Assembly (NCBI GenBank): GCA_002421865.1
Contig: DISE01000113.1
Span: 1-29,771, forward strand
DNA from: Castellaniella sp. UBA6218
GTDB lineage: Bacteria; Pseudomonadota; Gammaproteobacteria; Burkholderiales; Burkholderiaceae_B
Direction: 5' to 3'
DNA length: 29,771 bases
The notes below the pieces were generated by a model that saw only the letters and a program-made list of their open reading frames with translations, was not told where the DNA came from and did no database searches. A program made the translations under genes and the position numbers. Below are positions 21,248 through 29,771 of this stretch, piece by piece (position 1 is the first letter of the stretch; each line of letters begins with the position of its first letter).

Positions 21248-24200
21248 ATGGCTACAGATACCGTTCTGATCACTCACGTCACCGGCAAGGCCTGGATGCG
21301 CGCATCCGATGGCACGATGGTCGCGCTGCACGAGGGCATGCGCGTGCCGGTGGACGCCCGGATCATGACGGACGAGGGCGCCAGCGTGACCCTGCAGGCC
21401 ACCGGCGTGCCGCCGGTGATCGTCGGCCAGAACACCGACATGCTGGTCACGGAAGACCTGGCCGCCGCGCAGCCGCAGCCGGTCGACAACGCGGTGACGC
21501 CTCCGGCCGATCCCGTGGTCGATCAGGTGCTGGCCGCGCTGGACGCGGGCCAGGACCCGTTCGCCATCCTGGACCCGACCGCCGCGGTGCTGACCGGCGG
21601 CGGTGGTGGTGGAGACAGCTTCACCCGTCTGGCCAGCATCACGGAAACGACCGCTCCCCTGGCGCTTGCCTATCCGCGCCCGGGCGTGGAAACGCCGGAA
21701 ATCGTGCAACTGGGCGGGGTGGCCGCCACGGCGGCCGATACGGCCGCACCGGTTCCAGCCGGTCCGACGATCGACATCCCGGACGGAAACGATGGCCATG
21801 GCGGCGATGGCCAGGATCCTTCCATTGTGCCGGGCACGTTCTCCATCGGCGAAGCCGCAGCGGCTGCGGGCGTCGGTGGGACCTTCGGTTTTTCCGCGCC
21901 GGCCGGCCTGGCCGCCCTGGTGTTCAACTTCTCGGGTGAAACCGGCACGGCCGGCGGCGATGCGGCGCCACCGGCCGCTTCGCTGACAGTGACCCTGGCA
22001 GAGCTCGTCGCGGCGACGCCGGGTGCGCCCATCGTCATCGATACGGACCGGGGTGTCCTGACGCTGACCGGCTACGACCCCGCCACGGGGACTGTCACCT
22101 ACCGCTACGAGTCCGACGGCTGGCAGGATCATGCCGGCGCGGCCACGGACGCGTCCATCGGACAGTACCTGCCTGATTCCATCGGCGTCACGGTGATTGA
22201 CAGTCTGGGCCGTTCCGCTGCCAGTGAAATCGTCGCGGCCATCACGGATACGGCGCCCGTCGCTATCGCTGACAGGGCGAGCGTGACCGAGGATACCGCC
22301 CTGGCGGCCGTGGGCAATGTCGTCAAGGGCGATGGCGAACCTGGGGATACCGGAGCCGGCGACAGCGCGGATGCGTTGGGAGTGGACCCGACCGTTGTGA
22401 CGGGTGTTCAGGCCGGCGACGTCGGCGCGGACGTCGGTGGCGGTGTGGGCAGCGTCGTGCATGGGCTTTACGGCGACCTCGTCCTGGGTGCCGATGGCGC
22501 CTACACGTACACGCTGGTCAGCGATCCCGCCGACGAACGCTATGCCGCCGTGCAGGCCCTGGGCCAGGGCAAGACTGCCGAAGACGTCTTCACCTACACG
22601 CTGACCGATGAGGACGGCGATACCTCGACGACAACGCTGAAGGTCACGGTCAACGGCGTCAACGATGTGCCGACGATCACCTTTGGCGGCGACAACGGCG
22701 CCGATGCGAACGCGGCGGTCTCGGAAGAAGGCCTGAAGGGCGGCATCTGGCCGCCGCACGGCCCCGGCATCCCGGATGACACGGGCACCCCGGACACGAC
22801 CAATGGCGCCACGGATGGCGGTACGTTCACGGTCCACGACGTGGACGCGGGCGACACGGTGACGGTGAAGCTGGGTGTGCCGCCCACGACCCTGACTTCG
22901 GATAGCCAGACGGTGCATTGGTCGGTATCGTCCGATGGCCAGACCCTGACGGGGCGCACGGGCAGCGGAATCTTCGCGCATGACGTGATCAAGATCACGT
23001 TGCATGACAACGGCGGCGGGAACTATTCGTACGACGTGAAGCTGCTGGCGCCGGTCGATCATCCCGATACGAGCATTGAGGATGCCTTGAATCTGGGCGT
23101 GCCCATCCTGGTGTCGGACGGACACACCACGACCACGGGCAACCTGAATGTCAGCATTCAGGATGACAGCCCGCTGGCAGTCGATGACAACGGCGGCACG
23201 GTGACCGAGGATGCGCACGGCGCCGCCGCGGTCCTGGGGGGCAATGTGCTCCTGAACGACACCGGCTGGGGCGCGGACGGTCCGAAGGACTTGATTCACG
23301 GCTTTGCCTGGAACGCGGGCGACAACGCGGCGGCGCAAGCCGATCTGTCGCAATACGGTACGCTGGTGCTGGGTCCCGCAGGTGGCTGGACCTTCGTGCT
23401 GGACAGCTCCAAGCCGGCCACTCAGGCGCTGGCCGAAGGCGAGACCAAGGATTTCGTCCTGAAGTACACGCTGTCGGACAATGATGGCGACACATCGCAA
23501 GCTGAACTGACCCTCCACATCAAGGGCACGAACGACGATCCCACGATCACCTTCGGCCAGGATGGCGGCCACGTGGCCGTCTCCGAAGAAGGCCTGACGG
23601 CGGCCGGCGGCAACTACGACGACGGTATCGCCGGCCAAGGAAACAATGTCCCCAGCGGCGACCAGACCGACGCGCCTTCAGCTTCGGGCTCGTTCACTGT
23701 CGCGGACGTGGATGGGGATACGCCGGCCGTGACGCTGGGCACGGGCGTGACGGCGGCCAGTCCGGCGCATCCCGCCGGCTATGCCGGCGCGCTGCAATCG
23801 CATGGCGTGGACATCCAGTGGGCCGCCGATGCCAGCGGCCATGCACTGACCGGTTATGTTGGCACGCCCGGTCAGGACGATTATCGTGAAATCATCCAGA
23901 TCGGCCTGATGCCCGGCGCCAACGGGCATTACGACTATACGGTGACGCTGAAGGGCGCCATCGACCATCCGATCACGGCCGGTGCGGCCGAGGATGTGCT
24001 CAACCTGGACGTTCCGATCACGGTCGATGATGGACAGGGCGGGGTGACGCATTCCGCCATCACCGTGCGCGTCGAAGATGACAGCCCCTACTTGGGCACG
24101 CCTGAGGCCCAGGGCTCCGCGAGCCTGACCGGCATCCCGGACGTCTATGTCGGCACGGTGGACTTCACGGGGGATTCCATCGGCACTCTGCTGGGCTTCA

Positions 24201-27200
24201 ATGATGGTGCCATCAGAGTCACAGCGCAGGGCTTTTCGACGGCGACGGATCCCACCTTGACGAGCACCAATGTCGTCCAGACCGCCAATGGCCTGGGCGT
24301 CATGAGCAATGGCGAGCCCTATCATGCCCTGCCCGGTGAAGTCGATTTCCGGAATTTCGAGGACGGTCGCAATGCCTCCGAAACCTTGACCGTCGCCCTC
24401 CAGGACGGCAAGGTCGCCTACAGCGCCCACGTGGAATTCGCCATGATGTTCGGCGGCGAGCTCGAATCCGGCGTCGTGGAATTCTGGCGTGACGGCGTCA
24501 AGGTCGGTCAGCAGGCCTTCGATTCCGACGCCGGATCCGGCAATTACGCGGCGGACTTCAACGCCAATAGCTTCGGCGGCTTCGATACGCTGGTGTTCCA
24601 GGCGACCAGCAACGGCAATGCCAATTTCAGCGACAACAGCGATTTCGCCGTCAAGCGCATCACCTTCGGCGGTTCCGAACTGCCCCAGGCACTGGCCTAT
24701 GGTACGGGCCAGCTCGACTATCACTACGGCGCCGACGGCGCCGGCGGCGCCCGGTGGAATACGCCGGCAGCCGGCAGCATTCATGCGGATGGCCAGCCGG
24801 TCGAGATCTCGATGGCTGGCGACGGCACCGTGATGAGCGGCATGGTCAACGGCGAACTGGCCTTCCAGCTGATCCTGTCGCCCGCGACCGGGCAGTGGGA
24901 ATTCTTCGAGTACAAATCCCTGACCGACGCGAACGGCGGTCACCTGGACGCGTTGCCCGCTTCCTACACAGTCACCGACGCCGACGGCGACCCGTCGGTC
25001 GGGCGGATCACCATCGGCCTGCCGGAACTCAATCATGCGCCCGCCATCGCCGACGGCGTGGTGGCGGTGTCCGAGGAAGGCCTGTCCCATGGCCTGCCGG
25101 ATGCCGCGGGTATGCCCTCGGACACCGGCAACGATCGGACGGCCTCCGGCATGTTGGCCATCACCGATCCGGACAGCGGGGACACACACACGGTCACTCT
25201 GGTGAAGCCGGCCGACGATGCGCTGACTTCCCAGGGCAAGCCCGTCGTCTGGGCCCTGTCGGACGGCGATCACACTCTGACCGGCACCGTGGACGGCGTT
25301 CCCGTGATCACCGTGACGATCGACAATACCGGCGCCTATGACGTCACCCTGTCCGGCCAGATCGATCATCCCGACCACGGAATCCCGGGGCATGGCGTCG
25401 AAGATGTGCTGCCTCTGGGGATTGGCGTGCTGGTCGCCGACAATCACGGCGGCACCAGCGGCGGCACCCTGACGATCAATATCGAGGACGACAGTCCGGA
25501 ATTCGGCCGGATCGCCGATGCCGCCCTGCTCAATCAGGTGGGCGTGACGACGGAATCCCTGGAATTCAAGACGGGTGCGGATGTCAATGGCGCCTCGTTG
25601 AAGATCGGCGATATCGATCTGTCGCAGGGGTATGCGAAAACGATCAGCGCAGACGGAAAGACGGCGACGGTATACGCGGCAGGTCATTCCGATGATCCCT
25701 TGTATACCGTGACCTTGAACAATAACGGCACTTATTCGGTCGAGCAGCATCATCTCGTGGCGGGGTCGTCCCAGAGCATCCCGTTGACGAACCAGACGAT
25801 CCCCCTTCAGCCCACGGACCACTATGACTGGGGTTTCGTGAAAGTATGGGCCAATCCCGGCGAATCGCTGAATGCAAGCAACGCCAATGGGTTTGGCGTG
25901 GGTTCGAACACCGAATTCCAAACGGGTGAAAGTTTCAAGCTCGCGTTTGGCGGCCTGGTCTCGGGGTTCGAGCTTTCCATTGGAAAAGTCTGGGATGCCG
26001 GCAACGTGTCGGTCGAACTCTGGAAAGAAGGGGTCAAGGTCGGCACGGTCGACAATATCGCGATCAGTTCCACTGGTACGCCGCTGAGCGTGGCGGGCAG
26101 TCTGTTGTTCGATACCGCCGTGGTGATGGGCGGAGAGGGATCCGGCCACAAGGATCTCAAGATTTCCTTTGATAATGGCATCACTTATACGATAGAAACC
26201 CCCGCGCATCCTCCCCACCTCACTGTCCATGTGACCGGCACTGATGGCGACGGTGATTCTGTGTCCGCTTCGTTCGATATCGCCACCAAGGCCGACACGC
26301 CGCCGGAATTCCTCAGCGGCACCGACACGACCGATACGCCGCCGAACGGGGATGCCTATGCCTTTGCGGTCGCGGATCCTGATGACGGCTCGGCGGCCGT
26401 GGGCGCGGTGCAGGCGCACGACGCCGATGGCGATGCCCTGAGCTATCAGATCACCGGCGGCAACGGGGACGGCGCCTACGGCATCGACGCCGCGACCGGC
26501 GAAATCCGGGTCGACGGCTCGAAGGTCGATGACCTGTTCGGCAAGGAGCGGACCGACACGCTGACGGTGCGGGTTTCCGACGGCCAGGGCGGCGCGGACA
26601 CCGCGACGGTGGACATCCACCTCGTCGGCGACAAGCTGGTGACCGGCGCCAACGACCAGAACGTCCTGGCCGGGAACGTCGGCGACGACATCCTGCTGGG
26701 CGATCAGGGCGGTGCCGACGTCACGGTGCGGCCGGGCCAGAACTACAACATCGCGCTGGTGGTGGATACTTCTGGCTCGATGGATGAGGATTCCGGCCAG
26801 ACCAAGGAAGTCTGGGTGCAAGAAGGGCATTATGAGGGGCTTTTCTGGAATCGGCATTGGGTCGACACCAGTCATTCTGAAGAGCAGCCCATGTCCCGCA
26901 TGGAGCTCGTCCAGGACGCGCTGAAACATCTCGCCGCGCAGCTGGCGAATCACGATGGCAAGGTCAACGTGGCCCTGATCGGGTTTGCCGGCAGTGCGAC
27001 GGATGTCACGCCGGACCATGGTCAATCGGGCTATGTGTTCAAGGATCTCGACGCCGCCAAACTGGCGGCCTTGATCGACAAGATCGATCATCTGATGGCT
27101 GACGGTGCGACCAACTACGAAGCCGCTTTCGAGCAGACGGGGGACTGGTTCCAGTCCCTGCCCGCCGATGCCAGCTACAAGAACCTGACCTTCTTCCTGA

Positions 27201-28264
27201 CCGACGGCAATCCCACAACCCATGACGGTGAATGGTTCGGAGGGAAGGTCATGAATTACGGGGACGTGGCCAACGCCCTGGACGACTTCCAGCAGGTCGC
27301 GGGTTATGGAGAGGTCCATGCCATCGGCATCGGCGCCGGCGTCAACGAGAGCATCCTGAAGTTCTTCGACAATACCGACGTCACCACACAGCAGTCGGTC
27401 TGGTTGAACGATGGATTGTTCTCTGAAAGTCTGGTCACGGCCGACGCCGGCCAGGTCGACCTCGTCAATGACGCCGACGGCCTGAATGCCGCGCTGCAGG
27501 GCGGCGGGCCGGACAGCATCGATCCGCTGCCGGTCAGCAGCGACACTCTGTCGGGCGGCGACGGCAACGACATCCTGTTCGGCGACGTCATCAACACCGA
27601 CAGTCTGTCGTGGGTGGGACGTCCGGACAACCTGCCGGATGGTTCTGGCCTGGATGCGCTGAAGGCGTACCTGAAGGCTGACCTGGGTCACGATGCGACG
27701 AACCAGGATATTTACGACTACATCAAGGATCATGCCGATCAGTTCAACGTGTCGGGCGACACCCGTGGCGGGAACGACACCCTCGATGGCGGCGCGGGCA
27801 ACGACACCCTTTATGGCCAGGGCGGCAACGACACCCTGATCGGCGGGGCCGGCAACGACACGCTCTATGGCGGCGCAGGCGACGATGTGTTCGTGTGGAA
27901 GCTGGGCGACCAGGCCGAGTCCGGGCAGCCGGCGGCGGTGGACCACGTCAAGGATTTCGGCGTGGATGCGGCCGGCGTCCATGGCAAGGATCTGCTGGAT
28001 CTCAGCGACCTGCTGCAGGGCCACACAGACGGCGCCACGCCGGGCGACCATGGCGACCTGACACAGTACCTGCACATCAGCGGCGACGGCAGCAAGACCG
28101 TCATCGACGTGAAGGTCAACGCCGACGGGACGGCGGCCGATCATGTAACCCAGCAGATCGTCATCGACAATGTCGACCTGACCGTCGGCCATGGCGGCGA
28201 TACACAGGCCCAGCTCATCAACAGTCTCATCCATGATGGCAAGCTGAAGGTGGATCACAGCTAA
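21248..28264 (+). CDS. Giant LapA/BrtA-type RTX adhesin (2338 aa)
   Basis: A secreted surface adhesin, probably for biofilm formation. ATG 21248 follows GGGGA by seven bases and matches the start of its paralogue. Residues 1-~110 form a LapA-type retention module, with TAAV at 111-114, a di-alanine site of the kind cut by LapG, then a poly-Gly linker. A unique region follows (~178-335), with VCBS-like units (~335-480, ~640-775) and three T1SS-143 repeats, each opening VSEEGL (from 492, 779, 1275) and closing DDSP. Two related inserts share E-x-W-x-x-GVKVG (~958-1247, ~1418-1674). A cadherin-like domain (~1685-1797), a vWFA domain with MIDAS DTSGS (1840-1844) and RTX nonapeptides (2103-2113, 2174-2215) come next. 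A C-terminal type I signal region ends the protein. A terminator follows. Confidence 0.93.
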   Translation: MATDTVLITHVTGKAWMRASDGTMVALHEGMRVPVDARIMTDEGASVTLQATGVPPVIVGQNTDMLVTEDLAAAQPQPVDNAVTPPADPVVDQVLAALDAGQDPFAILDPTAAVLTGGGGGGDSFTRLASITETTAPLALAYPRPGVETPEIVQLGGVAATAADTAAPVPAGPTIDIPDGNDGHGGDGQDPSIVPGTFSIGEAAAAAGVGGTFGFSAPAGLAALVFNFSGETGTAGGDAAPPAASLTVTLAELVAATPGAPIVIDTDRGVLTLTGYDPATGTVTYRYESDGWQDHAGAATDASIGQYLPDSIGVTVIDSLGRSAASEIVAAITDTAPVAIADRASVTEDTALAAVGNVVKGDGEPGDTGAGDSADALGVDPTVVTGVQAGDVGADVGGGVGSVVHGLYGDLVLGADGAYTYTLVSDPADERYAAVQALGQGKTAEDVFTYTLTDEDGDTSTTTLKVTVNGVNDVPTITFGGDNGADANAAVSEEGLKGGIWPPHGPGIPDDTGTPDTTNGATDGGTFTVHDVDAGDTVTVKLGVPPTTLTSDSQTVHWSVSSDGQTLTGRTGSGIFAHDVIKITLHDNGGGNYSYDVKLLAPVDHPDTSIEDALNLGVPILVSDGHTTTTGNLNVSIQDDSPLAVDDNGGTVTEDAHGAAAVLGGNVLLNDTGWGADGPKDLIHGFAWNAGDNAAAQADLSQYGTLVLGPAGGWTFVLDSSKPATQALAEGETKDFVLKYTLSDNDGDTSQAELTLHIKGTNDDPTITFGQDGGHVAVSEEGLTAAGGNYDDGIAGQGNNVPSGDQTDAPSASGSFTVADVDGDTPAVTLGTGVTAASPAHPAGYAGALQSHGVDIQWAADASGHALTGYVGTPGQDDYREIIQIGLMPGANGHYDYTVTLKGAIDHPITAGAAEDVLNLDVPITVDDGQGGVTHSAITVRVEDDSPYLGTPEAQGSASLTGIPDVYVGTVDFTGDSIGTLLGFNDGAIRVTAQGFSTATDPTLTSTNVVQTANGLGVMSNGEPYHALPGEVDFRNFEDGRNASETLTVALQDGKVAYSAHVEFAMMFGGELESGVVEFWRDGVKVGQQAFDSDAGSGNYAADFNANSFGGFDTLVFQATSNGNANFSDNSDFAVKRITFGGSELPQALAYGTGQLDYHYGADGAGGARWNTPAAGSIHADGQPVEISMAGDGTVMSGMVNGELAFQLILSPATGQWEFFEYKSLTDANGGHLDALPASYTVTDADGDPSVGRITIGLPELNHAPAIADGVVAVSEEGLSHGLPDAAGMPSDTGNDRTASGMLAITDPDSGDTHTVTLVKPADDALTSQGKPVVWALSDGDHTLTGTVDGVPVITVTIDNTGAYDVTLSGQIDHPDHGIPGHGVEDVLPLGIGVLVADNHGGTSGGTLTINIEDDSPEFGRIADAALLNQVGVTTESLEFKTGADVNGASLKIGDIDLSQGYAKTISADGKTATVYAAGHSDDPLYTVTLNNNGTYSVEQHHLVAGSSQSIPLTNQTIPLQPTDHYDWGFVKVWANPGESLNASNANGFGVGSNTEFQTGESFKLAFGGLVSGFELSIGKVWDAGNVSVELWKEGVKVGTVDNIAISSTGTPLSVAGSLLFDTAVVMGGEGSGHKDLKISFDNGITYTIETPAHPPHLTVHVTGTDGDGDSVSASFDIATKADTPPEFLSGTDTTDTPPNGDAYAFAVADPDDGSAAVGAVQAHDADGDALSYQITGGNGDGAYGIDAATGEIRVDGSKVDDLFGKERTDTLTVRVSDGQGGADTATVDIHLVGDKLVTGANDQNVLAGNVGDDILLGDQGGADVTVRPGQNYNIALVVDTSGSMDEDSGQTKEVWVQEGHYEGLFWNRHWVDTSHSEEQPMSRMELVQDALKHLAAQLANHDGKVNVALIGFAGSATDVTPDHGQSGYVFKDLDAAKLAALIDKIDHLMADGATNYEAAFEQTGDWFQSLPADASYKNLTFFLTDGNPTTHDGEWFGGKVMNYGDVANALDDFQQVAGYGEVHAIGIGAGVNESILKFFDNTDVTTQQSVWLNDGLFSESLVTADAGQVDLVNDADGLNAALQGGGPDSIDPLPVSSDTLSGGDGNDILFGDVINTDSLSWVGRPDNLPDGSGLDALKAYLKADLGHDATNQDIYDYIKDHADQFNVSGDTRGGNDTLDGGAGNDTLYGQGGNDTLIGGAGNDTLYGGAGDDVFVWKLGDQAESGQPAAVDHVKDFGVDAAGVHGKDLLDLSDLLQGHTDGATPGDHGDLTQYLHISGDGSKTVIDVKVNADGTAADHVTQQIVIDNVDLTVGHGGDTQAQLINSLIHDGKLKVDHS

Positions 28265-28287
28265 GTCTTTCTTGTCGCAGGCCTGAC

Positions 28288-28323
28288 GCCCGCGCTCCCG
28301 GTGCAGCCGGGGCGCGGGCTTTT
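28288..28323 (+). terminator. Intrinsic terminator of adhesin 1
   Basis: GCCCGCGC (28288-28295) pairs with GCGCGGGC (28312-28319), and CCCGG/CCGGG (28297-28301, 28307-28311) pair inside, with a five-base loop. TTTT follows directly. It lies 24 bases after the stop codon and separates the transcripts of the two adhesins. Confidence 0.85.
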
Positions 28324-28408
28324 CGTATCCGGCGCCGTCGAGTCATGCATGACCGCTTCGGGCGGTGGCGGGCATGAGGCCGTGTTTTCCCTGATCATCC
28401 CTGCGACC

Positions 28409-28432
28409 CGTATTGTCTTTCCCGCCAATACG
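28409..28432. promoter_or_regulatory. Palindromic operator upstream of adhesin 2
   Basis: CGTATTG (28409-28415) and CAATACG (28426-28432) form a perfect seven-base inverted repeat with a ten-base centre. The total is 24 bases, the same as at 21124-21147. Its centre is 31.5 bases before the first base of TAGCAT (28452-28457), identical to adhesin 1. The arms are kept although much of the surrounding non-coding sequence has diverged, which supports a functional site. Confidence 0.7.
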
Positions 28433-28448
28433 CGGTTCATCGGCGCAC

Positions 28449-28474
28449 GCGTAGCATCCAGAGACATGATCGCC
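28449..28474 (+). promoter_or_regulatory. Adhesin 2 core promoter block
   Basis: The block holds TAGCAT (28452-28457) and differs at one position from 21164-21189. As in adhesin 1, no -35 consensus is present. ATG 28534 follows after about 70 bases of leader. Confidence 0.5.
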
Positions 28475-28533
28475 GTTTCCGCGCGCTTTCCGCGCCGGCC
28501 AGCGTCGTCGAATTCATCACCGGGGATTCCAAC

Positions 28534-29771
28534 ATGGCTACCGATACCGTTCTGATCACTCACGTCACCGGCAAGGCCTGGATGCGCGCATCCGATGGCA
28601 CGATGGTCGCGCTGCACGAGGGCATGCGTGTGCCTGTGGACGCCCGCATCATGACGGACGAGGGCGCCAGCGTGACCCTGCAGGCCACCGGCGTGCCGCC
28701 GGTGATCGTCGGTCAGAACACCGACATGCTGGTTTCCGATGACCTGGCCGCCGCGCAGCCGCAGCCGGCCGACAACGCGGTGACGCCTCCGGCCGATCCC
28801 GTGGTCGACCAGGTGCTGGCCGCGCTGGACGCGGGCCAGGACCCGTTCGCCATTCTGGATCCGACCGCCGCGGTGCTGACCGGCGGCGGTGGCGGCGGCG
28901 CCAGCTTCACCCGTCTGGCCAGCATCACGGAAACCACCACGCCTTTGGGCCTGGCCTATCCGCGCCCGGGCGTGGAAACGCCGGAAATCGTGCAACTGGG
29001 TGGGGTGGCCGCCACGGCCGATGCAGTGGCGCCGGCGGTCGACAATGGGGTGACACTTGTCATCCCCCCAGCCCAGCCGCCCGAAGAAGGTGGCGAGAAT
29101 GGGCCGGTGCATGCCTGGACGGGGGATTACACCGTCTTCGAAAGCGGTCTGCCTGGTGGCAGCAATCCTGATGCCGCCGATCGGGTGGTCGAATCCTTCT
29201 TCACCATTCAAGCCCCGGATGGCTTGAACGTGACCGCCGCGCTTGTGCTCGGATATACCGATGCCGCCGGACAGCCGGCCACGCGGCAGTTGACATCGGC
29301 AGAACTGACCGCGCTGGGATCGACGCAGCAAAGCATCGTGACCCAGTATGGCACGATGGAACTGAATGGCTATAGCGTGGCGGCCGATGGCACCATCACG
29401 GTGCAATACACCTATACGCTGACGCATGCGCCGGATGTGGCTGGCGATCAGGTGACGGACAGCCTCACGGTGACGGCGGTGGATGTGGATGGCGATAGCA
29501 GTGGCGCCCAGCCGTTGGATATCGTGATCATGGACGATGCGCCGACGGCGCATCTGGATGTGGACGTCATCGCGGCCGGTGGCACGATGGCCGCGGGCAA
29601 CGTGATCACGGGCGAGGGTACGGCCGGCGGCACGGCCAACGCCGACATGCAGGGCGCCGACGGCGCACACGTGAGCGCCATTGCCAGCAACAACGAGGCG
29701 GGCAACACGGCCACGACGGACGGCTCGGGCAATCTGGTGATCAATGGCCAGTACGGCGTGCTGACGATCGG
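28534..29771 (+). CDS. Second giant adhesin, N-terminal 412 residues (runs off the window)
   Basis: The frame is open from ATG 28534 (GGGGA at 28522-28526) to the window edge. Residues 1-~170 almost duplicate adhesin 1. In the first 110 residues I count three substitutions (T to S, E to D, V to A, around positions 70-82). The TAAV site is again at 111-114, followed by poly-Gly, and YPRPGVETPEIVQLGG is identical. Beyond that it diverges: WTGDYTVFESGLPGGSNPDA, TVQYTYTLTHAPDVAGDQVT, and VDVDGDSSGAQPLDIVIMDD, which resembles Ig-like units of large repeat adhesins, then GADGAHVSAIA and NGQYGVLTI, a VCBS-type segment. It would use the same channel and protease as adhesin 1. The end and total size are unknown. 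Confidence 0.9.
   Translation, partial: MATDTVLITHVTGKAWMRASDGTMVALHEGMRVPVDARIMTDEGASVTLQATGVPPVIVGQNTDMLVSDDLAAAQPQPADNAVTPPADPVVDQVLAALDAGQDPFAILDPTAAVLTGGGGGGASFTRLASITETTTPLGLAYPRPGVETPEIVQLGGVAATADAVAPAVDNGVTLVIPPAQPPEEGGENGPVHAWTGDYTVFESGLPGGSNPDAADRVVESFFTIQAPDGLNVTAALVLGYTDAAGQPATRQLTSAELTALGSTQQSIVTQYGTMELNGYSVAADGTITVQYTYTLTHAPDVAGDQVTDSLTVTAVDVDGDSSGAQPLDIVIMDDAPTAHLDVDVIAAGGTMAAGNVITGEGTAGGTANADMQGADGAHVSAIASNNEAGNTATTDGSGNLVINGQYGVLTI

Noticed and set aside
20918..23638. 906-codon minus-strand open frame over the regulator and adhesin start
   Set aside because: It is antisense to a clear LuxR HTH and to a conserved adhesin N-terminus, and the product is compositionally odd with no motif.
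27540..27900. Tandem DNA repeat or CRISPR-like array in the adhesin 3' end
   Set aside because: The periodic GGCGGC-AACGACACC units encode calcium-binding RTX nonapeptides (GGxGNDTL), so the repetition is explained by the protein.
23678..28258. Very long open frame (1526 codons) on the minus strand opposite adhesin 1
   Set aside because: It mirrors the repetitive, GC-rich codon pattern of the real gene. The product has no recognisable domain and is rich in His, Arg, Gly and Val as expected for antisense reading. The plus strand encodes clear adhesin domains.

Overview
This is a high-GC, densely coded window whose gene content and order point to a betaproteobacterium of the Burkholderiales, most like the Alcaligenaceae (Bordetella/Achromobacter relatives). 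The supporting synteny is hda - HAD phosphatase - pcnB - folK divergent from purM, then miaA - mutL, and tsaE - amiC. This placement is an inference from protein resemblance and synteny; no database was searched.

Left part (1-14.5 kb), mostly housekeeping. The 3' end of gcvP is followed by a strong intrinsic terminator and a palindromic intergenic element. A 4-oxalocrotonate tautomerase-like gene and folA follow, converging. A HxlR-type regulator is divergent from a SnoaL/VOC fusion protein, with a long inverted repeat between them. A four-gene leftward operon (hda, HAD-IB phosphatase, pcnB, folK) covers chromosome replication control, RNA polyadenylation and folate synthesis. purM runs rightward and converges on miaA, which lies downstream of mutL. 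dedA diverges from mutL and converges, one base apart, on a leftward group: an AEC permease gene, tsaE and amiC.

Middle (14.46-15.04 kb): about 570 bases without a gene. They hold a large palindrome, a six-codon micro-ORF with a perfect ribosome binding site, a sigma70-like promoter, and a leader of about 345 nt with at least five RNA-like stems, one closed by a GAAA tetraloop.

Right part (15-29.8 kb): a LapA/BrtA-type adhesin secretion locus. It encodes a TolC-family outer-membrane channel, an unrecognised 73-aa protein, a type I secretion ABC ATPase with a degenerate C39-like domain, an HlyD-family adaptor and a LuxR-type regulator with a degenerate receiver domain. A 2338-aa RTX adhesin follows, with N-terminal retention module, TAAV di-alanine site, T1SS-143 and VCBS-type repeats, vWFA, RTX and secretion signal. 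Directly downstream a second giant adhesin begins and runs off the window. Its first ~170 codons nearly duplicate the first adhesin's, and the rest diverges.

The most striking signal is regulatory. Both adhesin genes carry a 24-bp palindrome (outer arms CGTATTG/CAATACG) at exactly the same distance from a shared TAGCAT -10-like element, in the place a LuxR-family activator would bind. The LuxR-type gene next door is the obvious candidate. The model is one secretion machine, one regulator and two alternative or co-displayed surface adhesins that would be released by the same LapG-type protease. No lapD or lapG homologue is in the window.
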